Part shown: piece by piece, positions 29,936-39,109 of the stretch
Layout of the letters: each line of letters opens with the position of its first letter
How positions within the stretch are numbered: position 1 is the stretch's first letter
Origin: Poa pratensis
Lineage: Eukaryota; Streptophyta; Magnoliopsida; Poales; Poaceae
DNA length: 64,000 nucleotides
Direction of reading: 5' to 3'
Assembly (NCBI GenBank): GCA_947311845.1
Contig: CAMZMU010000040.1
Location: 54,602,050-54,666,049 of the forward strand
Translations under genes and position numbers: made by a program
Notes under the pieces: generated by a model
Seen by the model: the letters and a program-made list of their open reading frames with translations, nothing else
What the model was told of the DNA's origin: nothing
The model's database searches: none

Positions 29936-30327
29936 GGCCACGGTGAAAACCCTAGGGGTATTGAGGTAAAAAGCAAGTGGATAAGATAAGTATCTTCCCT
30001 GAAAGTCAGCGACAAGCAGACAGGACAAAAGGAATATTCCTTGACCAGTTTATGACTGGCTAGCGCGTTAGTGGAGTTGAGATTTTCACTAAGTGTTGGG
30101 TGTGAAACCCGGAAGCACGTGACATAGTATGAGAAAGCCGGGTTATGAAATAACCCACCAAGAAGAGCTGGCTCAAGCTAAACAGAAGGAAAGGAAGCTT
30201 GATGTGCTATATGTCTGTATTGTCTTTGCATTTCAGGTGGTTAACCCGGCAAGCCAGGATACCAGAATTGATCAAGGAAGCAATACAAGAAAGAAGCAAA
30301 GCGTGGCAACCTGGTTACCTGGTTAAC

Positions 30328-30338
30328 CTGGGGGCTAC
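30328..30338 (+). promoter_or_regulatory. Polypurine tract of the inner element
   Basis: CTGGGGGCTAC immediately before the 3' LTR (30339), the expected primer site for plus-strand DNA synthesis. Confidence 0.65.
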
Positions 30339-30943
30339 TGATGGGGGGATGATAACCCGGTAGGCCCATGAAGAGGGAAACATGACCCGCCAGGCTGAAG
30401 GCTCGGCCAGGACAGCTAATCATCAGCATGGGCCGGGTTATATCTCTGGGCCAGCATCTTGGCGGTGACCCGGCTAAAGTAAAGAGATGTTCTAGAAGAT
30501 ACAAGAGGCGGTTCAAGAGGCGGTTCTAGACGTGGAGTACACGAAGGCCAGAAGAGCGAGAGTAGGATGCAGAGTTCGGGTAGAACCTGGCTTACCATGT
30601 ACGCGGCCAGGAGGCCCGGTATCTATATAAACCGGCCCCTGAGTCATAGCAAGCAAGACTTTCGTAACCCCAAGCTTTAGGCGAGAGAACCATCGAGAGA
30701 GACACACACCCTTGTAACCTAGATCGAGATCCGGCTCTGTTGTCGTAGCCGGGTTATCGAGATTGAGATCAAGATCAATAATAAGATAGCAGGAAGTAGG
30801 TCTTTATCTCCAATGGAGAGGCCGAACCTGGGTAAATCCCTTGTCCCCGTGTTGCTAAACAATCTCCTAGACACAGAGTCGCCTTGCCCGAAACATCAAG
30901 CTGCCCAAAAGGTAGCATCTGCCGTGTTATCTACCCCACGACA
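30339..30943 (+). repeat. Inner element 3' LTR
   Basis: 605 bp; differs from the 5' LTR at 4 positions by eye (the A/G near 30380, T/C near 30402, T/C near 30588 and G/T near 30903). Confidence 0.95.
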
Positions 30944-30948
30944 CAGTG

Positions 30949-33046
30949 CGCTCCGCGGCGAGTAATTCTTCCAGTTCCTTCACGCGTAACTCAGCCGATG
31001 CCTTTTCATATGAAGTAGGTGGCAAACATACGAGTTACAATCGATCAACTACACAAATGCAAAAAGGAATCTGGGCATAACAAAACAGCAAACTTACCGC
31101 TGAGACGCTTCAGGTCAGCGCGCAGGCCGTCCCTCTCTTGCTCCACCTGGACATAGGCCTTTCCCGATTCGGCCAGGGTGCGGCAAAAGGGCTGCAAGCG
31201 CGTGAATCTAGCATAAGTTACACACAACAGTTCAAAGGGTACGAACTGAGCAAGCAGACACTTACGTGATCCATCCAAGACGCGGGCTGCGCGATGGATG
31301 CCCTGACCTCCGGAGTCGCCGCACTTGCGACCCTAGTCGAATCCATGACAACAGTCGTGGCCACTGGCTGGACGCTTTCGGGTGCAGTAGGAGCAGTATC
31401 CAGGTGATCGGGAGTCAAAGCCTTGCAGGCCGGAGGAGATGAAGGACGCTCCATCTCAGTGCTGCGAATAACACCAATGATGCACAATTAGCAAAAATAT
31501 GCAACAGCAGAAGTCACCATACCATAAGTAGATAAACAAACCTGTGCTCTTCCTCTTCTTCACTGTCGAGGTTCTCAAAGTTTGGGCCTCCAAAAAGCAT
31601 AGCCCCACTCGGCTGTGGAGGAGAGATGGAGCGGAGCGGGCGTACCATCAAAGGAGCGGCCTTGGTGATAGGTGGCGAGCCCGAGTGCCCGCCGTCCCCC
31701 AAGTCTTGCTCCCTGGAGGGTGAAGAAGATGATGCCATCCTGACCAATCGACGACGCTTCGGCGGGGCGGTGTCGATTTCATAGTCAGAAGCAGGCGACT
31801 CCTCAGTCTGTACCTCTCCTGCTCCTTCCTCTTCAGCCTCTTCCACCCGAGAAGTGTTGGCGGATGGAACTGGCGAGTGATCTCCCCTCGCCTCAGCTTC
31901 CTCCAACTGTGTCTCCTCAGTTGGCCCGTTCTCTGGAAGGGGAGGGAGGGAGGATGCAGTCGAGTGGCCCTGCATATCACACATACAAGCAAAAGAATGA
32001 GCGCTGCAAAAAGCACACGAGTGACAACTCATAACTACAAAGAGTACGCACAAAGAGACTAACCTCAGGCAAAGGGTTGTTCACCCCATACGGAGTGATA
32101 GGGCAGTCGACGTTGCAGGGGTCAGATGCCTTGAGGCTGGTGATGGACCGCACACGCGACATCAGCTCGCCCTTCGACAGCTCCTCTGGGCTCATCCGGC
32201 TGGCGTCGGATGGACCTTCATACTGCCACATAGGGTGAGCTCGGGCACGGATCGGCCACACTCGCCTCTTCAAAAAGGTGGCCATCAACTGCACACCAGT
32301 GATCTCGTCGAGTAGACTTCCGATGCGAGACAAAAGAGGCTTCGCCTCCGTAAGTTCTTCAGCTGAGAGCTGGTGGTTCCAGGCTTTGGTCTTCACAAAC
32401 GAGGTCGCAGTCGAAAACTTGGCGACTTTGTCTTGCTCGACGCAGACGTAGAACCAGCTTTTCCTCCACCCTTGCGCGGAGTCGACTGGCTTCAAGGCAA
32501 AATAGCGGGTGTCGCCACGCGCCTGGATCCCGCAGCCGCCAAGAGGGTAGGTGCGACCACCGCCCCTATTCGGCGCACCATGAAGATTGACTTCCACAAC
32601 GCCCAGCTGGGGGAGACGCCGAGGAAGCACTCGCACAGCGTGATAAAACACGCAATGTGCAACACACCGTTAGGGGTGAGATCGTGGATCTGCACCCCGT
32701 AGGCAAAAAGCAAGCCACGAACAAAGTCGTGGAGGGGAAGAGAGAAACCCCTAGGAAGAAATTCCGCAAAGCAAACACGCTCGTTCGTGTGCGGTTCAGG
32801 GAATACCACCTTGGGCGAGGGTGCGCGAACGCTCTGTTGGTCCGCGGGGGGCAGCAGACCCTCTTCGCGGAACTTGGCCAGATGGGTGTCCTTGATGGTG
32901 GACTTGACCCAATCGCCGCTGCTCTTCTTCAGGGCGGTGGTGGATGCAGACGCGCTCGCCGTGACCTTCTTCCCCTTCGTCGCCGCATCAGTCGCGGCGG
33001 AGGCCATGGCCGCAGCAGCACACTTCGTGCTTGTACCCTTCGTCAT
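30949..33046 (-). pseudogene. Outer element antisense gene, upstream exons (PF04195-like)
   Basis: Starts MTKGTSTKCA at 33046, parallel to MTKEK in the inner element. Exon 1 runs to 32064 and carries the gypsy-type transposon domain: KFREEGLLPP, FAEFLPRGFSLPLHDF, LTPNGVLHIACFITLCECFLG, then GWRKSWFYV. A frameshift near 32570 separates the two halves. Exon 2 (31969-31542) is acidic with a PPKRRRLVR basic patch, exon 3 (31461-31266) is Ala/Pro-rich, and exon 4 (31191-31098) and exon 5 (from about 31000) are coiled coil. All borders are GT/AG. Exon 5 is cut by the inner element between ERT and ESKKAK and continues at 17430. The gene is broken and cannot be expressed intact. Confidence 0.72.
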
Positions 33047-34289
33047 CGTCGGGGAGGAAGCAGTCAAAGAACAGGAAAGCTTGGGCGCAAAGATGAAAGG
33101 CAGAACAGGCGCAAGGAAGAAGATGAGATTGGAGGGGGCGCGTGCAGGAGGCAAATGGCAAGTAAAAGAATCTGCCAGCACCATTCTCCCCTATTTACCG
33201 CAAAATGCAGATCAAATCTCTACCCTCAAATCAAAATCGTGCGTCCCGCATGAAAATCCTGCCGTACACATGGCAGCTGCGGAGAGCAACCGTCGCCGGA
33301 CTCTCCGTCCACTACGCACGAGAATCTAGGAGCCATCATCACATACCGCGAAAATCGCGCCAGGAGTGGTCAAATCCAGTCCAAACGACGCATGCCACGG
33401 TCAGCTCTGCACAATGGGCCCACAGGCATGTCATGTCCCATCAGTCATCGCAAGCACGCCGTCGCCTGTCAGAAATCGCAGTTGCGAAAAACGTCATTGA
33501 TGACGATTGCTACAGTGGTACGAATGCCATGCAAAGACATAAACGTCACACAATGGTTCATTCGACCAATACCACGTAAGTTTTTCGATTGACATATAAG
33601 ATGACAGCTGATGTTTCTTCGACTGAAGCATAAACTCCCATCAGGAGCGCATCAAAAATTTCTATGACTAACATATGCAGGATAAGAATATCTTGAGATA
33701 TTCCTCCATTGCAAGCAATAAAGCACAATCTCGGGGGCTACTCCCATCGGGAGCGCTGTCGCGCACTCGATAGAATGATGGCAAAATATCAGTCGACAAA
33801 GGCTTGACTCAGATGTTAGGCAAAACACGAAATCATACTCGAATAATTCCCAAGTTAGATCTGACGATCCTTGGATGCTGCATGCATAAAATGCAAAGGT
33901 AAGACCCCCGATCAGTCGAGCTGGGCTAAGGGCCACTCCAGCAGTGTTACCCCTTAAAACTTTCCGTGTCAACAGACATGATGAAAATCCCGACGGACGC
34001 GTTGGGTAAAATCAAAGTATACTGCAGTTCGATTCAGTAAGAACTCAACGGCCTGAGTCGAATCTAACCAGTTTGTTCCAGATTCGAGTCCGGGGACTCG
34101 AGTTTGATTGAAAGCTAGTATGGTTTTACCTGAATGTGTAGTTAACCGGTCCCGATCCGTCGTGTGTACCGGGCCTGCTAAGCTATTATCCCTTGATTAT
34201 CATAAGCAAAGGCCATAGTCGATGAGACACTCGACACAACTGACATATGCTATTTCATACAGGATATTCCACTCATAAAATCATAAATG

Positions 34290-34445
34290 CAAAGTCGGGT
34301 TCTTTATAGCCTGCACAGATTTCTCAAAAGTCGGGTTCCTTATAGCCCGCATGGATTTATCAAAGTCGGGTTTTTCCATAGCCCGCATTGGATTTCTCAA
34401 ACACTCGCATATAAATTGGGTTTCCTACACCTATGTTGGATTTCT
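34290..34445. repeat. Short tandem repeat, about 45 bp units
   Basis: Four diverged units carry GTCGGGTT, TATAGCC(C/T)GCA and GGATTTCTCA. They lie between the antisense gene promoter side and the 3' LTR of the outer element. Confidence 0.75.
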
Positions 34446-34564
34446 CAGAAGTGATTCAATTCTTATATTATGGTTAGCACAGTCATCATATGGATATCAA
34501 CACATCTGAAGCATCGACTGCGTAATGTTATGAGTTTCTGCCTGATACTGCGAATCGACCAGAC

Positions 34565-34577
34565 ACTCGGGGGCTAC
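34565..34577 (+). promoter_or_regulatory. Polypurine tract of the outer element
   Basis: ACTCGGGGGCTAC directly abutting the 3' LTR. Confidence 0.7.
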
Positions 34578-35093
34578 TGACATGGACATACCTATCGGGT
34601 ACCGTACCATGAAGGTACCTGGTGCACGTATCGACTGGGCCCAATTATCAAAGCCTATGCAAAGCCCACGAAGGGAGGCCCATGAAGAAGGAGTATCCTC
34701 CAAGTTAGGCGAAGCCATAGTCGGTTTAGACTTTCCATACATGTAATTTGGGTCGGTTATGAACTCCCGAGACCCAGCCTACTATATAAAGGCTGGGAGG
34801 GTTGCCGATCCAGAGGACGACAGAGGCAGAGACGTAGAATTACTTCAGAACCACCAAAAAACCTCGGCGAGATCAGCACCTCGCCGGGATCCCTTGTAAC
34901 CGCATATATTCCCAAAGCAATAACAGACAGGCAGGACGTAGGGGTATTACCTCCACACGAGGGCCCTGAACCTGGGTAAAAATCCTTGCCTCGCTTGTCA
35001 GCCGACGAAACTACCAGCTCTACCACGTTCTCTCCCTCATATTCATAACCCTAGGACCCAAACCATGGGTCTTGATGAGTTTACACCTCGTCA
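34578..35093 (+). repeat. Outer element 3' LTR
   Basis: 516 bp, TG...CA; 9 substitutions and one 1 bp indel relative to the 5' LTR by eye count. Confidence 0.95.
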
Positions 35094-35551
35094 AGTAGTA
35101 TGATGCATTTGTGTACTTGCTGTTTAGTTAGAGGATGTTTGCTGCAGTTTTTCAGAGTGTTGTTCATTTTAGCTGAGGCCAGAGAGCCCACTGTAACCTC
35201 CGTTGGGCATGCATCTTATGTTACATAAGTTCTTGATGATTCATTTAGTGTCAGGCTAAATGAATGAAAAGACACTAAATGAATGAAACTTAAATCTAGG
35301 TTTCCCTTAAAGAACTTTTCGCTGAAAAATACTAAATGTACATGGTTGCTTGTCTCTGCTTGAACTGACAAGCTACAAGCCTCTAGACTGCAGTGACTCT
35401 TAAGATAGCACTATGATACATGTTTTTGCATGTGCTCGATTTTAATCACTGAATCAGAAGTGCAAAAGTTCATTTCCTGTCAACATTTGCTTGATTGTTG
35501 CAGAAAGGTTGAGAGAACAAAAATTCACACCTGAGAACATCAAATGATCTA

Positions 35552-35616
35552 CTCCCTCCGATCCCTGTACATGTTTAGTTTTTTTGGTCCGACACTTAAA
35601 AACGGACCGGAGGGAG
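35552..35616. mobile_element. Stowaway MITE, 65 bp
   Basis: CTCCCTCCGATCC and GGACCGGAGGGAG inverted ends flanked by TA (35550-35551, 35617-35618). Very short internal part. Confidence 0.9.
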
Positions 35617-36737
35617 TATGTTGTTCATGCTTTTGACATTTGTTGCGTTCTATGCCTTGTTGGCTGACATGTTCTTCTCTCAAGTTCAAAGGGGAAACTG
35701 CTGGCCTGAATGTGGTGTTTGTTCTTTCGTTCAACGAAGCATGGGCGGAGCTCCGACAGAAGAAAAAAAATGCTTCTGTCTCCCGAGCTCGATTGATCCC
35801 GAGACGAAAAAAAACCCGTGCTAAAAGAACCCAGGAAGACATTGCAATATTTAGCCTATATGGAAGTGCAGTTTGCAGCAAATAGAATAAGTTTGATGTA
35901 GAAATTCTTTGGTTCCTATGCACCTCTTTTGGGAAAAAGTTCCAATTCCCTTAGTAGTAGCTGGTGTGCTTGTTCTAAGTTGCTCAACATCTCCTATCCT
36001 TTATCCATGAGAAAAGGGGAGGCACCGACATATCCACCTCCCCTCCTCTGCAAGCGAGGTCGGTGGTGTGTCCCGGTGGAGGTGGTCCATTGAATAGTGT
36101 GCACTAGCTTCAACACCATTTCACGCGCCGTGGTCGACGACCTCAAGGGGGCAATGGGTATGTGTTGTCATTGGACATGGGCTCTAGGGTTCTATTGTTC
36201 GGGCGTCATTTGTTGGTCTTGTCACTGATGCCTTCGTCTTGTGTGCATGTTGTTTCCTCCCACGGGTATATGTGGACTAGGTTGCCGATTCCCAGTGGCG
36301 GAGCTTGACCAAAGCTCTCTGGGGGGAGACAAAATATGATTGCCTGTGGGGGAAAAGTCTAAAAAGAAATCTATTTATACCCTTCCCAAAAATCCTTCAG
36401 AACCTTGTCCAACGTTGTGGCTCACTTGTACTAAGTTCCGTCTATGCTGATTCCTGTTGTACCGTCATCACAGATAGTGGCACAACCGCCATTGATTCAT
36501 CTTCTCCCATTTATGCGTTGTGTTGGGGTGGTGGTTACTACGACAACATCTATGAGGAGTATTCCTCTAAAGTTATGTGTGGGCAACTTAGTTGCTTCTC
36601 TTTTCATTGTTCTCTTCTTTGGCGATGCAACATCGACCAAACAAGCAGTGACTTATTTATTCCGTTTAGGCATAATCTCTTAGGGGATTTTTACACTAAC
36701 ATAAACCTTTATTAGTAGACAATTATCATATCATGTA

Positions 36738-36780
36738 CTCCATCCGTTCACAATTATAAGATGTTTTAGATATTTTAATG
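36738..36780. mobile_element. Truncated Stowaway MITE at the edge of segment C
   Basis: Left end CTCCATCCGTTCAC preceded by TA, then 43 bp of MITE-like sequence (ATAAGATGTTTTAGA) that stops where homology to segment B starts (36781). The right half is missing. Confidence 0.6.
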
Positions 36781-37267
36781 TCGCGAGGGGCCCTTTCCCC
36801 TAGGGTTTGGGGGACACCGCAACTGCTCGCGGGAGAAGCCAAAGAGGGGGCTATCTGAACCACTCAACCAGTAACCCGAAACATACCTCTGGGTGTAATG
36901 ATATCTCAATATTTGTGGAGATTTGGCAGATGGTTTCTCCACATCTTTAGCTAAAGGATACAAAGAACCAATAGACATCACTCCACGACTCCATGCCCAC
37001 CAGTTCAATATGGATATGTAACAACGAATGACACAAATAGGCAGATAGTATGCCATCGAGTTCCTGCAAAAATAAGAAATAAAGTTGTATGTAATTATGG
37101 TTGCGTGGATGAAAAAGGATGTTGCCAACTAGTTAGTTGAGAGAAAAATCCAAGTCTGTTTTTTATAATATCTTTTTTTTGAAACTCTCCATAATTTAAG
37201 TCTAAGCAGAGAAAAATTAGCAACTATTTTTCGAGAACTTAAAAAAATAAAAATAAACTGAGTAACA

Positions 37268-37880
37268 ACTTTTTTTTTGAGATAAATTTTTTTTGAGCAC
37301 ACACCACACTTTATTGAACTAGAACCATGGTTGGGATACAGAGACCTTCAGGTGGCTGAAGGAGCCAAACCTGACGGCCAACACTACTAGAAACAGCAAA
37401 GCGAGCTAGTCTATGAGCCTCTGAATTGGAAGCCCGATTTTCATGCCTAAACGAAGCCTCTGCCATCCTTCTTGCATCAGCTTTCACTTCCTCCAACACC
37501 ATGCTGTAGTTTCCTGCATTAGGTTGAGCCAGCGCATTAATCACAGAGAGGCAATCAGATGCCACTGTTATTCGCTGTAACTGAAGGTCTTGCGCCAATG
37601 CAAGGGCCTCCCTACAAGCCATAGCTTCCAGTATAGTTGGGTCGGTAATTCCTGCAAAGGTCACAATCGACGCACCCAAGTATACTCGCTGCTCATCACG
37701 GCAGACCACCGTCACCGCTCCACCAGGACCATGCTTAACCGTGGCAGCATCGGCGTTGAGCTTTGCACAGCCCGCCACCGGCGACACCCATTTCCGATGG
37801 ACAGGTCGTGGCACACTACCACCTTCCCTCTTGCCCGTGCTTGGAACCGAGAGATCACGCAGGAAGCTCTCGACAAACAA
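37268..37880 (-). mobile_element. 5'-truncated LINE, RNase H end (copy C)
   Basis: On the minus strand a frame (stop at 37311) encodes a RNase H-like domain: CAKLNADAATVKHGPGGAV, DPTILEAMACREALALAQ and ITVASDCLSVINAL, giving the D, E, D catalytic series, then NRASNSEAHRLARFA. AATAAA (37315-37310) overlaps the stop and an A-rich tail (T-runs 37270-37294) follows, the layout of a L1-type 3' end. The element is truncated at about 37880, where R1 begins. The open frame that runs on to 38066 is antisense R1 sequence, not LINE. Copy B has the same fragment at 55182-55791. Confidence 0.8.
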
Positions 37881-38469
37881 ATGAACCCTGATTTCGCCTG
37901 TTTTCTTGGTACGTCTCGCACATACATATAGACCTTTGTTTTGAGTACAATCTGCCGAGCAACCATTCCCGTGCGGATAACTCGAATATCTCGTTGCTAT
38001 TTTTCTTGGGCTAGATTTGGAAGTCTTAGATTGGATCCTAGACTGGATGGGAATCAAGGAAAGCATACTAAAAGCCCATGTTCAAGTTGGGCCCTTGATA
38101 GTGGAGAAATTCACAACCCTCTTTGTCAGGACCCCGGGACAGAAAGGCGTTTTCCGTAATCGGAAGCGGAAGCCAGCCGCCCGCGGCGACACCGTCGGAG
38201 GAGACGCCGGCACCGCCCACCGCATCGTTTTCTCCAGGGTCTGCAGCGCAAGCATTCTCTACAAGGCATGTCCCCCCGCCCTCTCCCTACCCTAATGAAC
38301 CCTGATTTCTCCTGTTTTCTTGGTTCGTCTCGCACATACATATATACCTTTGTTTTCAGTACAATCCGCCGAGCAACCATTCCCGTGCGGATAACTCGAA
38401 TATCTCGTTGCTATTTTTCTGGGCTAGATTTGGAAGTCTTAGATTGGATCCTAGACTGGATGGGAATCA
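37881..38469. repeat. R1-X-R1 direct repeat, 414 bp period (copy C)
   Basis: R1 (about 176 bp) occurs at 37881-38056 and 38295-38469, separated by X (38057-38294), a partly GC-rich segment with a FRNRKRKPAAR-type frame. This is what an incomplete tandem duplication of a 414 bp unit would leave. Copy B shows the same at 55792-56380 with period 413. Confidence 0.85.
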
Positions 38470-38758
38470 GCATGCGATGTGTTTATTGTGTGCACATCTC
38501 GACTGTGAGGTTTGGGGGTTTTCTAGCAGAAATTAATCTGAATGAGTCGCTTACTCCACGAGTTGTCGAGTTGATCTGCAACTGGGGAGGGGATTTAGAC
38601 TATCCTAGGGGAACTTGAAACTATTATTAGTAGCGATAGAACTGCTGTTGTTTTTTCTTGTGTAGGTCTAAGGGGGCGGGGGAGTAGAACAATCAGTCGT
38701 TGTTTCAGTATCATGTTCAAAAAGTAAAGATGGATCTAACTCCAACTTTTAGACAGAA

Positions 38759-38821
38759 CTAGCTGAGTGCCCGTGCTTTGCTACGGTTCATTAATATTTT
38801 TGTCATCGCAATGTTGTACTA
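38759..38821 (-). mobile_element. 3' terminus of the old Helitron (copy C)
   Basis: CTAG at 38762-38759 (minus strand) preceded by hairpin CCGT...ACGG (38771-38786). Helitron 3 inserted 60 bp inside this older element. Confidence 0.6.
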
Positions 38822-39065
38822 TCTAAAGAGTATAATCATGCTGGGGGTAGGACGTTCACCGTTGCTCAGACAATGCTGGCCGTAGATAAGGAATTACGGT
38901 CGATCTCAGCCGTCCGATCGCGCAGTTTTTTTTTTTTTACTGTGACCGGTCCCGCCTGTCATCGACTCCGTGGCTGGAGAATCCGGTGCAGCTGCGGGCG
39001 CGGTGGCATTGCCCGTTATTCCGACGGAGCCGCGCGGGGCAAAAACGTCTTTTCGCGTCTGGGGG

Positions 39066-39073
39066 TATATAAG
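39066..39073 (+). promoter_or_regulatory. TATA box and GC-rich leader in Helitron 3
   Basis: TATATAAG followed by a pyrimidine-rich, CTCGCTCTCGCTCTC leader and, from about 39110 to 39670, CG-rich sequence ending at a possible donor (CCTAG|GTGAG, about 39668). This looks like a captured promoter plus 5' UTR/first exon. Several frames are open through it, and I cannot identify the protein. Confidence 0.5.
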
Positions 39074-39109
39074 CCGCGTCCACCGGGAAAACCCTAGCCG
39101 GGGCCAATC

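Larger units (their letters stand above)
17431..30943 (+). mobile_element. Inner Ty3/gypsy LTR retrotransposon, Tat-like, 13.5 kb
   Basis: Both LTRs are 605 bp (17431-18035 and 30339-30943), start TGATGGGG and end CCACGACA, with target duplication CAGTG (17426-17430 / 30944-30948). By eye the LTRs differ at only 4 positions, so it is younger than the outer element, as nesting requires. Order: primer-binding site, gag, protease, RT, RNase H, second (archaeal-type) RNase H, integrase, conserved block, antisense gene, polypurine tract, LTR. The double RNase H and antisense gene fit the Tat/Ogre-like lineage. Frameshifts in gag and RT and one in-frame stop before the second RNase H make this copy defective. 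Confidence 0.95.
11089..35093 (+). mobile_element. Outer Ty3/gypsy LTR retrotransposon (Tat-like, non-autonomous), split by an inner element
   Basis: LTRs at 11089-11603 and 34578-35093 begin TGACATGG and end CTCGTCA. They are flanked by the 5 bp repeat AGTAG. By eye the LTRs differ by 9 substitutions and one indel over about 515 bp. The element has a tGGCGCCGTCTGTGGGAA primer-binding site, a decayed gag and an aspartic protease, but no reverse transcriptase, RNase H or integrase. Between the protease and the 3' LTR lies a multi-exon gene on the minus strand. The inner element at 17431-30943 splits it. Gag similarity, antisense gene and shared 3' block place it near the inner, pol-bearing element, which could have supplied enzymes in trans. 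Confidence 0.93.
35099..36780. other. Downstream flank of the F-box gene; no gene seen
   Basis: Host sequence resuming after the outer element. It contains a complete Stowaway (35552-35616) and ends in a truncated one (36738-36780). Around 36294 a CAGTGGCGGAGCTTG motif resembles a hAT-type terminus, but no partner end was found. The open frames at 35549-35923 and 36305-36715 show no domain or splice structure. Confidence 0.5.
36781..38821 (+). other. Segmental duplication copy C (first part)
   Basis: Nearly identical to copy B 54693-56732. It holds a LINE 3' fragment, the R1-X-R1 repeat and the old Helitron end. It is interrupted by Helitron 3 at 38822; 48696-48713 continues the homology for only 18 bases, then ends. 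Confidence 0.9.

Noticed and set aside
11089..35093. Possible endogenous pararetrovirus
   Set aside because: Clear LTRs, target duplications, integrase and gypsy domain order; no movement protein or pararetroviral features.
36294..36320. Possible hAT terminus CAGTGGCGGAGCTTG
   Set aside because: No inverted partner end or 8 bp target duplication could be found within the following kilobase.
37602..38066. N-terminal extension of the LINE RNase H frame
   Set aside because: Beyond 37880 the frame is antisense R1 sequence, which also occurs without the LINE; only 37311-37880 is LINE.
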